Positions 46,457 through 58,892 of a stretch of 64,000 bases of DNA are shown here, piece after piece. This DNA is from Zygnema cylindricum (lineage: Eukaryota; Streptophyta; Zygnematophyceae; Zygnematales; Zygnemataceae). Numbering within the stretch: position 1 is the first letter of the stretch; every line of letters begins with the position of its first letter. The DNA is taken from the NCBI GenBank assembly GCA_037447655.1, contig JBBHKE010001952.1, positions 186,001-250,000 of the forward strand. The letters run 5' to 3'. Below the pieces are notes generated by a model. It saw only the letters and a program-made list of their open reading frames with translations. It was not told the origin of the DNA and ran no database searches. A program made the translations under genes and the position numbers.

Positions 46457-46667
46457 TGTAGAAACTAATGGTTTTATTAGTATTTTCTAGGTCTGAAAAG
46501 AAATATAGAAGTCGAGGCAGTCTATCTCTAACTTCTCTCTCCAACTCTCAAACTTGTCGCAGTCACTGAGAAATTGGAGAGGAAGCTAGAGCCATGGCTA
46601 CCTTGGCTATCCTGAGGTTTAAGGGAATTTTATATTAGGGTTTATATATTTAATTAAAATGTATGTG

Positions 46668-46760
46668 CCGGCGGCAGGATTTGATCCTTGTACCTGCCGG
46701 CCGCCAGTTAGGAAGTAGCCGGTAGCCTTAGCCGTTTCATCTAGCGGTAGTGTTACCTAG
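46668..46760 (-). other. tRNA-like module in the 5' LTR of element C, antisense
   Basis: Minus-strand B-box-like GGATCAAATCC (plus 46677-46687) with an A-box-like TAGATGAAACGGCTAAGGC upstream. The second copy is at 52069-52161 in the 3' LTR. Confidence 0.5.
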
Positions 46761-47121
46761 CATATAGTTTGATAATTATTTATATATGTATACAAGCGAT
46801 AAACCATTTAACTAGAATTAATTACGGGATACATAGATCCAGTAATATGTAATGTACAACTTACGGTACGGACATAAATCAGTACCGCGCATTTGTTTCG
46901 TAAATGAAACAAATACCGCGCATGTATTTATTACGGCTACGATTAAAGCCGAATTTAATCGGACGGCCGGGATTAGCGCCGAGATCGCGGAGGAAGATTT
47001 CGGCGGTTTGTGGCCATCGCCACATCGGATGACGCGTGGCAAAATTCCGTTGGATTGTGGAAACTCCGGAGATTATGGCACCGAATCCGGATTTGACATG
47101 TGTCGACATTTTGGCCATGTT

Positions 47122-47170
47122 GTACAATATCCGTACATAAAGTACACCGGCAGCTGTACTTTTGCGTACG
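47122..47170. promoter_or_regulatory. GTAC cluster in the LTR of element C
   Basis: Five GTAC tetramers between about 47122 and 47169, repeated in the 3' LTR about 5401 bases further on. Confidence 0.45.
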
Positions 47171-47485
47171 GAACTCAATTCTGATTGGTTCCGTACATCA
47201 GTAGATAGAGTCTGTGAGAGAGATAGGACTTAGAAAAATTAGAAGATAGGACCCTCTCTCCCAGAGAGCTTCTGTACAAAAGGTCAAATTTGACCCTCCA
47301 TAACTTACTGCTCAGGGGAGCAAATTCAGAGATTCTTTTTGCTATCGACTCAGGGGAGTCTTGTCTTCACAGGGGTGAAGTTGGTGAGAGTTTTTGTCTG
47401 CCAGGGTGGCAGTTATTATTGCTTAAACACAAAGGGGTCAGGATTATCCGAGAGGCTTCTTGGAAGCTGTCCACTCTGAGGACTT

Positions 47486-50400
47486 ATGGAGGTCTCAGAG
47501 TTTCAGGTTATGGGCCCACCCTCTAGGGTGCCAATATTTAATGGAACTGGCTTCATATACTGGGAAAGTATGATGATAGGAGCTCTATGCGAAAAAAGGT
47601 TTTGGGGGATAGTGAGTGGACGATTGGGGCGTCCATCAAGTCTTGGAATTCCTCCAGGGTTTAAAGGAAGCAGATTCACCAGGAAAGAGGATTCACCTTC
47701 AACGGAGGAAACAAAGGAAGGAGAGGTGGTGGACAAAGGAAAGGAGAAGGAGGCGACCACACCAATAGCAACTGGTTTAGCATTCATGTCACCTATTCCG
47801 AGGAACGAGGAGAATGATACTGAAACCTGGGACTTCAACAATATGGCGGCAAAGCACTTCATCCTACGCCATCTCACTCAAGGACTTGCATGTCCTCATT
47901 TGCAGGTAGAGAGGGCATCCGATCTTTGGATGGCTCTCATAGAGATGTACCGAAGTGGTACGATTCAGCAACAACAGTTGGCTGATCAGAAAGTTAAGTA
48001 GTATGTATACAAAGGGGGAAATATGTTGGATTTTTGCAATGAGCTTGCTACACTCTTCATGGAGCTAGAGAGTGCGGGTAAAGTTTTTAGTGAAAAAGAA
48101 AAAGTTAACTGTTTACTATTGAAGTTACCTGATGAGTTCGAGAACATAGTCAACCGTGTGCAGGACTTGCCGGACTCAAGGTGGATATGGAACTCAGTGG
48201 TAGGGATGATTCTCGTTCGAGAGAATACGATTGAGATCCGAAGGGGAGGAAAGAGTGGCCAAGCCTTGGCAACAGCGACCGATTGGAGGAACAAGGATTC
48301 CCGGAAACCAGTCAGAAACTATGGGGGTAGGGAGCGGGAAAAACAGGTTGACGAGTTCGAACCAAGGGCTCCCAAAGGTTTATGTCATTTTTGTAAGAAA
48401 CCTGGGCACTATATGGCAGAGTGCACCAAGCTAACCGAGCTTCGGTTAAAGGAGGGGCAGACCGGTGGTACCCCGAGAGGAAAGAAAAAGGCCCTTGTCA
48501 CACAGGTACTTGAGGCGGAATCCGAGGACGAGGACGATGAGCTCCTTTTGGATGAGGAGTTGGAGGCGAAAACTGAGGTTGAAATTCCACGAAGGCAGAA
48601 ATGTGCTTACGGTGGATTGAAAGGTGAAGCAGGCTGGATTATAGATTCAGGTGCCTCAATGCACATGTGTAAGGATAGACACCTGTTCACTAAGATAAGA
48701 AAGATTCCCACCGTAGAGATAGAGTACGGGGATGGGAGGATAGTCACCAGTACTCTTGTAGGATCGGTAGATCTGAAAGTGTTAGTTGAAGGAAAGACAT
48801 CCATATTAACATTCTCCGATGTATTGTTTATTCCGGAGCTGAACAAAAACCTTATCTCTACATCAGTATTAGATGATAAGGGTTTTTTCACTAGCACTAG
48901 GGAAGGAGTCTTTACTGCTAGTTTTGAGGAGGATGTCTATTTCATTGCTGAGAAAGGTAGCCATGGGATGTTTAGGCTGATCTTAAGTAATGAAACGAAG
49001 AAACTTTATTATGCTGGTGTTCATGATATTATGATGTGGCATAAGAGGCTTGGGCATGTGAATCTAGATAAGTTAAGAGAGATGAAAAAGATGGGAGTGG
49101 TGGAAGGGATTCAGTTCAGTGAGAGTGATGATATAAGTGATTGTAGTGGGTGTGCTCAAGGTAAAGCACACAGATTACCCTTTCCAAAAACAGCCACCTA
49201 CAAGGGAGAAAAACTTCTAGATCTAGTACACACAGATATTTGGGGACCGGCTAGAGTGCCCTCACCGGGGGGGAAGAGATTTATGATGACTATAACTGAT
49301 GATTGGTCTCGGTATTCCCGAGTATATTTTTTGAAAAACAAGTCAGAAGCTGAGGACTGTTTTAGACAATATAAAGCATGGAGCGAAAAACTCCATGAAA
49401 CTCCAATCAAGAGAGTAAGGAGTGACAATGGTGGAGAGTATACTTCTAACCAGTTTGAGGATTTTTTGAGGGAAGATGGTGTTCAACACCAAAAGACAGT
49501 GCCAGAAAATCCTGAACAGAATGGGGTAGCTGAAAGGTTAAATAGAACACTAAGTGATAGTGCTAGAAGTATGTTGTCGGATAAGAAGATAGGAAAAAGG
49601 TTTTGGGCAGAAGCAATGAACTGTGCTAATTACCTCAAAAATAGAGTTCTTACTTCAGCTATAAAAGATCAAACACCTTATGAGAGATGGACAGGCCGGA
49701 AACCAGACTTATCTCATTTAAAGGTTTTCGGCAGTCAAGTATTCAGTCTAGATACTGATCGGTCCAATTGGAAGCTAGATCCTAAAGGAAAACCGGGATA
49801 CTTATTAGGATATGATGAGGATGTTAAAGGATATAGAGTTTATGATCTAAAAAGAGAAGATATAATCTTAGTAAAGCATCTAGTAGTTATGGATGAAGGA
49901 AAGTCTGTGGATCCCTTCAAATATACAAAGTCAGTAAAAATCAGATTTGAGTCAGAAAATTCTGATGACTTTGAGCTTCCTAACTATCCAGGTTTTAGAG
50001 ACGATGACATTCTTGCAGGAACAAATCAGACCGAAAAGGACTCGGCTGTGGAAACTCCAGTGACAACTCTACTCGAAGCGGAAGACGTGGTGGAAATTGA
50101 TTTGGAATCAAGGGATAGGGGAGAAGCCGAGTTTGTTCGAAAGAATCCACGAGAACCATCTATTCCGGCCTCATATTTTGAGGGAGGGAGGAGAAGTAGC
50201 AAAAGACTGCAAGAAAAACAGGTTAATAACAAGGTAACTAAACTATCTCATCAAGATGAACCTGAAACTTATCGAGAGGCGATGACTTGTCCAGAAAGAA
50301 ACCGGTGGAAGACAGCCATCAATGAGGAGATGGCTTCAATCATGGCAGCCGATACTTGGGAGCTGGTGGACTGTCCACCTAACCGAAAACCAATCGGTTG

Positions 50401-51844
50401 TAAGTGGGTTTTCAAACTGAAACTGAACCCAGATAACACAATCGAGCGCTACAAGGCCAGATTAGTGGCAAAGGGATTTACACAAAAGGAAGGAATTGAC
50501 TACGAGGAAACCTTTGCCCCGGTGGTCAGATTTCCCTCCGTCCGCATACTTCTCAGTTTAGCAGCGGCGGAAGACATGGAAGTGCACCAGATGGACATCA
50601 AAACAGCCTTTTTGCATGGAGAATTAGAAGAGGAGATCTTCATGCGACAACCTGAAGGGTTTGTGGAAGAAGGAGAGGAGAGTAAGGTATGCCGGCTGAT
50701 TAAATCTCTTTATGGTTTGAAACAGGCGCCCCGACAGTGGAATAAGAAGCTTGATGAGTTTCTTACCGGTCTAGGATATATTCGGATCAGCTCAGATCAC
50801 TCAATCTATGTTTTCGAAGATGAGGAAGGTTTTATATTTATTGCAATTTATGTTGATGATTTGCTTGTTTTAAGTAAATCAATGGAAAAAATTAATAAAC
50901 TGAAAACCGATCTTAAGGGGAGATTTGAAATGAAGGATATGGGGGAAGCAAAATATATTTTGGGAATTCAAGTAGAGAGAGACCGAAAAAGAAAAATTAT
51001 AAGATTGACTCAAAAGGAAGCAATAGGAAACATGCTTGAAAAATTTCAAATGGATAAAGCTAATAGTTGCACAACTCCAATGGAATTGAAGAAGGGAAGT
51101 GAGGGGAGTGAGGAAGAAGGAGTCATAGTCTTAGACGAGGAATTATCTCCTGAAGAACAGAAGTTCATGCAGACTATTCCTTACAGGCAAGTAGTGGGAA
51201 GTCTAATCTATTTTATGAATTGTACCCGGCCGGATTTAGCTGCAGCTGTAGGAGTGCTGAGTAGAAGTCTAAATGCTCCCACTAAGAAGGATTGGGAGGC
51301 AGCTAAGAGAGTCCTTAGATACTTGGTAGGAACTAGAGATCTATGGTTGCATTTGGGTGGGGAGAATACTGACATCACTACTTGGAGTGATGCCAGTTAT
51401 GGTGATGCTCCGATGAGGAGATGTACTTCTGGATATGTATTATATGTGGGTGATGGGGCTTGCTGTTGGAGTAGCAAACAGCAAAAGGTTATTGCTCAGT
51501 CCACCATGGAGGCTGAGTATATGGCCTCTTGCTCTGCTGTAAAAGAATTGATGTGGGTCAAGTCTTTGCTTGGTGAGCTTGGTCACCTTAAGAGTGGTGT
51601 GCAGAAAATATTTTGTGATAATCAGGCAGCAATCGCTATTTCTGCCAATCCTAAACACCATTTTAAAGCCAAACACATGGACATCAGACTCAGCTTTGTT
51701 AGAGAGAAAGTAGAAAACAAAATAATCAGTTTAGAGTACACACCAGATAGTGAGATGGTAGCAGATATGATGACCAAACCTGTGCCTTCCCCTAAGCTAA
51801 TTTTTTGCAGGGAGAAGTGTGGTCTGAAATTAAAGATTGACTAG
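47486..51844 (+). pseudogene. Copia C Gag-Pol polyprotein with one nonsense codon
   Basis: A frame of 1452 codons with a single TAG at 47999-48001 (codon 172), where element G has GAG. The start ATG is 20 bases inside the LTR, and codons 7-11 lie on the primer site. Approximate residues: Gag 1-290; zinc knuckle CHFCKKPGHYMAEC 299; protease DSGAS 386; integrase zinc region 517-560 and catalytic D 581, D 645, E 680; reverse transcriptase 966-1200 with YVDD near 1121; RNase H SDASYGD 1299 and DNQAAIAI 1377. All catalytic motifs look intact. Downstream of the stop an ATG at 48023 opens a 1273-codon frame containing all enzymes. Confidence 0.95.
47506..47520 (+). other. Primer-binding site of element C
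   Basis: GGTTATGGGCCCACC, identical to that of element A, directly after the LTR and inside the gag frame. Confidence 0.85.
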
Positions 51845-51857
51845 AAAATAAGGGGAG

Positions 51858-52871
51858 TGTAGAAACTAATGGTTTTATTAGTATTTTCTAGGTCTGAAAA
51901 GAAATATAGAAGTCGAGGCAGTCTATCTCTAACTTCTCTCTCCAACTCTCAAACTTGTCGCAGTCACTGAGAAATTGGAGAGGAAGCTAGAGCCATGGCT
52001 ACCTTGGCTATCCTGAGGTTTACGGGAATTTTATATTAGGGTTTATATATTTAATTAAAATGTATGTGCCGGCGGCAGGATTTGATCCTTGTACCTGCCG
52101 GCCGGCAGTTAGGAAGTAGCCGGTAGCCTTAGCCGTTTCATCTAGCGGTAGTGTTACCTAGCATATAGTTTGATAATTATTTATATATGTATACAAGCGA
52201 TAAACCATTTAACTAGAATTAATTACGGGATACATAGATCCAGTAATATGTAATGTACAACTTACGGTACGGACATAAATCAGTACCGCGCATTTGTTTC
52301 GTAAATGAAACAAATACCGCGCATGTATTTATTACGGCTACGATTAAAGCCGAATTTAATCGGACGGCCGGGATTAGCGCCGAGATCGCGGAGGAAGATT
52401 TCGGCGGTTTGTGGCCATCGCCACATCGGATGACGCGTGGCAAAATTCCGTTGGATTGTGGAAACTCCGGAGATTATGGCACCGAATCCGGATTTGACAT
52501 GTGTCGACATTTTGGCCATGTTGTACAATATCCGTACATAAAGTACACTGACAGCTGTACTTTTGCGTACGGAACTCAATTCTGATTGGTTCCGTACATC
52601 AGTAGATAGAGTCTGTGAGAGAGATAGGACTTAGAAAAATTAGAAGATAGGACCCTCTCTCCCAGAGAGCTTCTGTACAAAAGGTCAACTTTGACCCTCC
52701 ATAACTTACTGCTCAGGGGAGCAAATTCAGAGATTCTTTTTGCTATCGACTCAGAGGAGTCTTGTCTTCACAGGGGTGAAGTTGGTCAGAGTTTTTGTCT
52801 GCCAGGGTGGCAGTAATTTTTGCTTAAACACAAAGGGGTCAGGATTATCCTAGAGGCTTCTTGGAAGCTGT
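51858..52871 (+). repeat. 3' LTR of element C, 3' end deleted
   Basis: Matches 46457-47470 without length change and stops at GGAAGCTGT. Element D integrase resumes immediately (GAATTTACTGC). Confidence 0.9.
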
Positions 52872-55162
52872 GAATTTACTGCTCCGTACACAGCGGAACA
52901 AAATGGTGTTGCCGAGAGACTTAATCGGACTTTGACTGAATGTGCTCGATCTATGATGGCCGACAAAGGTGTGGATCCAAAGTTTTGGGGGGAAGCTTTT
53001 CATTGTGCTTCGTACATCAGAAATAGAGTGGAAACCCGGGCTGTTAGGGGTAAGACACCTTATGAAGTTTGGACAGGCAAAAAGCCTTTTGTTAGTCATT
53101 TTAGAGTTTTTGGTAGCAAATGTTTTATCTTTCATAATCTTCCTAATTGGAAGCTTAGTCCAAAATCTGTACCTGGTGTCTTTTTAGGCTATGATGATGA
53201 ATTTGCAGGTTATAGAGTGTATAATCCTCAGAGAGGATGCCTTTAAACAGCCATGAATATTCAGATTAAAGAAGAAAGTCAATCTATTGACGTTTTTAGC
53301 ATGGATGCAGCTGAAAGGAATGAGAAAATTATAGAGTATATCATTCTTGAGCAGGTACCTTTTACTCCATCCTCTTCTACTTCTTCTACCTCTCTCCCAA
53401 ATGCCTCTGGGCCGTCTAATACTCCTTCTGAAGCTGCTCCTTAGGTCGATGCTCCTCCCAATACATGCCTTGTGCGGCAATCTAGGGAACCAACCGTTCC
53501 CGCGTCAGATTTTCCAGAGGGAAGAAGGCAAAGTAGCCGCCTTCGAGGCGACCGAGTTGAGAGTGCTTTTTTTGCAAGCACAGGGGAGCCTCTTACTATT
53601 CATGAAGCTTTTTCCGTTCCTGAAAAAGATCATTGGATCTTGGCTGCAAATGAAGAGATAAAGTCAATTATGGAAGCCCAAACTTGGGAACTTGTGGAGC
53701 TCCCACCGAACAGGAAAGTTATCGGTTGTAAGTGGGTCTTCAAATTAAAATTGAATCCTGATAATACAATGGAGAGATATAAAGCTAGACTGGTTGCTAA
53801 GGGATTTAGCCAAAAGGAGGGAATTGACTATGAAGAGACCTTCTCTCCTGTGGTTCGCTTTCCTACTGCTAGAGTTTTGCTATCTCTTGCTGCAATAGAG
53901 GATATGGAATTGCATCAGATGGATGTTAAGAGAGCTTTCTTGCATGGTGATTTGGAGGAAGTAATTTATATGAAGCAGCCAGAGATGTATGCAGAAAAAG
54001 GGAAAGAAAATCTGGTCTGTAAACTGTTGAAGTCCCTTTATGGTCTGAAACAGGCTCCGAGGCAATGGAACCTGAAATTAGATGAGTTTTTAACCAATCT
54101 TGGCTTTACCAGGATAAGTTCACATCACTCAGTCTATGTAATGCAAGGTGATGATGGAGTGATTTATGTGGCAAGTTATGTAGATGATTTGCTACTGATT
54201 ACAAATCCATCAATGAGATTAATAAAATAAAATCAGCTTTGAATTCCCGGTTTGAAATGAAAGACTTGGGTGAGGCTAAGTATATTCTAGGAATTCAAGT
54301 AGAAAGAGACAGGAAACAGAAAATTATTTATTTAACTCAAAAAGAAGCAATCAAGAACATGTTAGAAAAGTTTGGCATGTTAGACGCAAAGGGGAGTGCC
54401 ACTCCTATGGAATTCAGTTAGAAATTGGAGGGCACGGAAACGGATGGTGGTGTTTTAGTTGATGATTTCTTAGATTCAGGGGAGGCAGATTCTATGTCCT
54501 TCATTCCTTACAGGCAGATTGTCGGAAGCCTCATTTATTTCATGAACTGTACTCATCCCGACATCTCAGCAGCGGTTGGAGCCTTGAGCCGAAGCCTGCA
54601 AAATCCAAGGAAGTCGGACTATGAGGCAGCAAAGAGAGTTCTTCGTTATCTTGCAGGAACTCGAAATCTTAGACTCTCTCTCGGTGGAGGGGAAGTCAAA
54701 ATTCATACATGGAGCGATGCGAGCTACGGAGATATGCCCAGCCGACGCTCCACCACTGGATACACTTTGAAGATCGAAAGTGGAACTTGTTGCTGTAGCA
54801 GCAAACTTGAGTAGGTAACAGCTCAGTCTACCATGGAGGCTGAGTACATGGCTGCCAGCTCGGCAGTTAAGGAGTTACTTTGGGTAAAGTCTCTTCTCTA
54901 AGAGCTTCTCTTTATGCAATCAAGACCACAGATAGTGTGGTGTGACAATCAGGCAGCAATCGTTATTGCATCTAATCCCAGTCATCACTTTAAGAGTAAG
55001 CACATAGATATCAAGCTAAATTTTGTAAGAGAAAAGGTGATGGGAAAAGTCCTGAAATTGAGTTATTTACCGGATGAGCAAATGGTGGCTGATATGATGA
55101 CGAAACCCTTACCTGCTCCCAAATTGAAGTTTTGTAGAGAGGCATGTGGACTGAGTGATTAG
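52872..55162 (+). pseudogene. Integrase end, reverse transcriptase and RNase H of element D
   Basis: Continues the D frame after the C insertion: AEQNGVAERLNRTL (integrase Glu), then a GKKPF-type C-terminal region. RT follows with MDVKRAFLHGDLEE and YVDDLLLI, and RNase H with SDASYGD and DNQAAIVIASNP, ending at 55162. Stops include 53244, 53442, 54228, 54419, 54812 and 54899; several sit where relatives have Glu, Gly or Lys. Confidence 0.85.
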
Positions 55163-56034
55163 CAGAGTCTAAAGCTTTAGGGGAGTGTTGTTTTTAATAA
55201 AGCTTTAGTCCTCTCTATGCCTCAGCTGTGAGGGAGAGAGAGCTGTTCATGACTTAAGTTATTTTTGGTTGAGTTCGGTTTAGTACTTACCAAAATTAGT
55301 GTGACAGTGAAGTTGGGAGTTCACGGTTCATTCACACTTGGGACACGCGTCGTCACTTGAGAGAAATGCGTGAGTATGTCCTCCGTGGACGTACGGAAAT
55401 TCGGTAGGACCACGGGAATTCGTGAAGTCAATTCTACGGTCCCAAATCCTCTAATCGGACGGTTGACAGCCGACGCCAACAAATACTGACGAGGCGAGAC
55501 TAGATCACTATTACTTTACGTTGTCTGAACTTCGGTGTAAATATTTGGTAGAACAGAATTTTGTATGTAGTGAATTAGTTGTTTAGTGTTGAGAATGTGG
55601 TTTATGACATACCTCCAGTACACAGGTATACTCACAGTATTTGTTGTGTTAGAATGTTAGATGTACGGCTGGAATTCCTTCGTACAGCTTAGTGTAGTTT
55701 CGGTGTATAGAAGTAGGACTTAGTGAATTTGATTCATTAGGAACAAATGATATGAAAACTGTACACTCAGTTTTATATAATTTCATTTCAGCATATCTCA
55801 CAGATTTGTCAGCGGAATTCATTGAAATTTTGTGTGTTTGTTCCTTTGTATGTTATCTACACTGTGGTAAATTTTCAGGACCATTGGGTTGTTTTTCTGA
55901 AAGATATAGTCTGTCAACGTTTCTGTTCAGCCATCAGTATTTGTGGAAGCTTCCTCTTTTGATTTGTTATACGATGACTACTGTTGCACCTTCTTCATCT
56001 TCAGTGCCAGCAGTTGCCTCAGAACAACACACCA

Positions 56035-56752
56035 CATGGCCCAGAAAATCAATTTTCTCCTTCAAGAAGTCACATTTACTCCTCTTTGCGTACAACTTAT
56101 TTTCCCGAAGGATTTGTAAGACCGTTGGTAAGTGCATCATATGATCCTCCAGCGTTCGGCTATACACCAAGATATCTTCTAGAAAGACGATTACAAACGT
56201 ATCCAGATATTGCCGAAAGGTGGAGTTAATGAGATGCATAAAAGTTGCCGGCGCATTGGTTAACCCGAACGGCATTACCCGAAAATGGAAATGGCCATAC
56301 CGAGTTCTAAACGCTGTCTTTTCCACATCCTCCTCGGCAATTCTAATCTGGTGATAACCGCTCCGCAAATCTATCTTCGAGAAATATTTAGCACCTCGTA
56401 GTTAGTCTAACAATTTGTCTATTCTTGGTAAAGGGTACGCATTCTTGACCGTTAACTTGTTTAGCGCTCGGTAGTCCACACACATACGAAAACCTCCATC
56501 TTTTTTATTCACGAAGAGAACGGGAGCTCCATACGGTGACTTGCTCGGTTTTATTGCTCCAACTTCAACCAACTCCGCGAGTTGCTTTTTAGGTTCGTCT
56601 AATTTGGTGTAACTCATCTTATACATCTGATTAGCCGGGGGTACCGCTCCGGAAACAAGCTCTTTTTTGTGGTCTACCTCGCGCTTCAGAGGTAAGCCCT
56701 CGGGGAGCTTCGAGGGAAAAACATCTACGTACTCCTCGAGAAGTTTTGTCAC
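56035..56752 (-). pseudogene. Reverse transcriptase of chromovirus E
   Basis: Frames 56752-56402 and 56368-56035 give a Gypsy [53 protein letters not shown] and then FLEDILVYS. The catalytic motif normally reads FLDDI, so the first Asp is Glu. One stop separates the two frames. It is cut at 56034 by element D. Confidence 0.9.
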
Positions 56753-57040
56753 GACTTCAATGGCCTCTTCGGAAGTCTTTCAGGTGTCGTCACATCTTTT
56801 CGAGTCGAAGTCGGGGTTCTTCTTCTGTAATTCTTCCGTAATCTCCTCCTTCGCCTCCTCCATGGGTTGGACGACCGCTACACCAACAGTTTCCCCTTTT
56901 CTGAGTGCCCTCTTAAGCTGTAAAGCCGAAAGTAGGCGTCCCTCTTCCGATCCTTTACCAGCCGCTCCCGCTTTTACCTCAAACTCTTCTTCGCCCTTCG
57001 TCACTCTCATGGCCCGACCTTTCCAATCGATAGTCGGATT

Positions 57041-57532
57041 CTATTTTTGCAGCCTTGGTTTCCCCATGATTACCTCATGGTCCCGAAGAGGTAATACATG
57101 CAGAGTGTCGTACCATCGGAATCTCCCGATTCCGACGCGTAAGTTCGGAGTACGATGGGTAATGGATAAGGAACTTCTGTCTGCCAATTCTACTGACTGC
57201 TGATCCTTAAGTACCACGAGAGGAAGCTTCAACTTTTTCACCGTCGCCTCGTTGATGAAGTTTCCCGATGCTCCGGAGTCCACCATGAAGCCAGTTGCGC
57301 GTACTCCGATTTGACCCCGAAATATCAAAGGTTCTCCTCCTTCACCGGCTAACCTCATGACGTTAAGTTTCCCCTTTCCTAGATTTTTCCTTTTTGGACA
57401 TTCACGGGCCATATGGTCCTGGGAACCGCACTGGAAGTATAAGCCATTTTGCCTCCTCCGTTGGAGCTCCTCGGGGGACAAGTTGTTGGCCTTGGTCTTG
57501 ATAGTTTTCTTTTTTTTCCGCATTACATTCAC
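57041..57532 (-). pseudogene. Zinc knuckle and protease of chromovirus E
   Basis: The knuckle reads YFQCGSQDHMAREC, with the first Cys changed to Tyr. The protease has FMVDSGASGNFI and a later HEVIMGKPRL box, in one open frame. A linker of charged sequence (57010-56780) leads to RT. Confidence 0.85.
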
Positions 57533-57545
57533 AACCTCCTTATCC

Positions 57546-58302
57546 TCACAATTGCTCCGAGCTCCATGGAAGTTGGACCATCATCTCGACGCCCCCCTCC
57601 ACCGCTACTCGACCCATAATGATAAGGTTGTCAGAAGGTGAAGTCGAGGGAATTGGTCCGCTCAGCAAACTGAATGATCGCTGAGAGACTAAGAGTTGTG
57701 CTTTCCCGAGCGAGCCATTGTTCCACATCCCTACGAATGGAGGATTTGAGTCCCTTCACGTAGCGATCCACAACTTCATCCTCCGTCATCGTAGGTATTT
57801 GAACCTTGCACTCCAAAAACTGTTGCGTAAATTCCAACATCAAAGTGCGTTGCTTCAACACTGCGATCTTATCTCTTGCAGCCTTAACCGTATTAACAGG
57901 CTGCCAGGCGTCACGGAGTAGTTGAACAAAGAGAGCCCAAAAGGTCGGTATCTCATCATTCTCCACCAATGACCTCCACCATGCACCCGCTGCCCCCTTA
58001 AGAAGACCACCCACGTAGTGAATCTTCTCACGGTCCAACAAGCTAGGAAAGTTCTCGAGATAAGTTGCAACAAAGAATAACCACGTGTCTAGGTTCTTGT
58101 GTCTTACCGGGTCGAACTCATCGGGAAGTCGTTATTTCGGTGTCCTGTAATCCCTCTCCATGCCTCCATGAGGTCGCTCACCAAGACACGATTCCAAAGT
58201 TGTGACGGTGTTGCTTAGTTGCGCGTTCTGTAATCTAACGTTTTCTAACTCCTTGATAACTTGCGCTTACATTTCCGTAGTGGACACGCCGTGTTCATCC
58301 AT
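57546..58302 (-). pseudogene. Gag of chromovirus E
   Basis: Starts near 58302 and has a stop (TAA) after 11 codons. A coiled-coil-like VIKELENVRLQNAQLSNTV is followed by the Ty3-type Gag core (HYVGGLLKGAAGAWWRSL, FTQQFLECKVQIPTM, YVKGLKSSIRRDV). A frame change separates it from the knuckle. Confidence 0.75.
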
Positions 58303-58322
58303 GCTGTCGAGTCACGAGGATA

Positions 58323-58336
58323 AGCTCCGATACCAG
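58323..58336 (-). other. Primer-binding site of chromovirus E
   Basis: In element orientation CTGGTATCGGAGC follows the LTR. It matches the 3' end of initiator tRNA-Met (TGGTATCAGAGC complement) with one change. E therefore primes on the tRNA 3' end, unlike the Copia elements here. Confidence 0.8.
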
Positions 58337-58877
58337 TGTAAAAGGCACAATAATAGTAAGCACCACAATCCACCAGGATGCACAGTGGAAAGCTCGAAGG
58401 ATCTTCCCGTAGCAACAGCAAGCGCACACAACAATAACAGACAAGGTTACGCTTTATTACTCAAGAGAGGATTACAATATTCAGCGCTCGCTGCGAAGGT
58501 TTACTCAAAGAGTCTGTCTCGTACTACGTCTCTCTCACTATTTAAACTCACTAACTGCTAGTCAACCCAATACTGTACAAATGTACACGTGGACCTTCGC
58601 GGTCAACCGAGATCTATCCACAATATCCTTCATGAACTATGCGGTAAAATCTACATTATGCGGCGTTGCTATACTGCTACGCTGCGTTGCTATGCTGTGC
58701 TACGTTATTCTACTAAGTTGTTATGCTGCTATGTTGCGCTGATCTGGAATCGCAGCTGCGCTTCTCTACAACGGCAACTATAGCAGTCGAGTTTCTAACC
58801 AATAAGTTCCCAACCTTGTAACCCTGTTACATTTTGGATTTGCAAATTCTGTGGGCAATGAAGCCCATATAATTTCA

Positions 58878-58892
58878 AACTATGGGCCCACC
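58878..58892 (+). other. Primer-binding site of element F
   Basis: AACTATGGGCCCACC, two changes from the A/C form, directly after the LTR end and encoding T-M-G-P-P. Confidence 0.75.

Larger units (their letters stand above)
46457..52871 (+). mobile_element. Copia element C, innermost of the nest, nearly intact
   Basis: 5' LTR 46457-47505 (1049 bp); 3' LTR 51858-52871, identical in layout but lacking its last 35 bases. Polypurine tract AAGGGGAG at 51850-51857. I count about a dozen differences between the LTRs by eye, so it is young. Inserted in the integrase of D. The right junction lost the LTR end, the target duplication and a few D codons. One nonsense codon in Gag. Confidence 0.95.
43849..56029 (+). 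mobile_element. Copia element D, nested in E
   Basis: 844-bp LTRs at 43849-44692 and 55186-56029, running TGTTG...CAACA. TSD CACCA lies at 43844-43848 and 56030-56034. It interrupts the RT of E. The internal region is split by element C at 46457-52871. The LTR is unrelated in sequence to those of A, C and F and lacks an obvious tRNA-like module. Multiple stops and frameshifts. Confidence 0.95.
39332..58831 (-). mobile_element. Ty3/Gypsy chromovirus E, nested in F
   Basis: LTRs of 495 bp at 39332-39826 and 58337-58831 run TGTAA...TTACA in element orientation. TSD TTTTG lies at 39327-39331 and 58832-58836. In element order: primer site, Gag, zinc knuckle with protease, RT (split by element D), RNase H, integrase, chromodomain and an extra ORF before the 3' LTR. 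Several stops and active-site changes make it dead. LTR differences are clearly more numerous than in A or C. Confidence 0.95.

Noticed and set aside
46852-47184. 110-codon frame repeated at 52253-52585
   Set aside because: LTR sequence of element C, not a gene; the repetition is due to the LTR pair.
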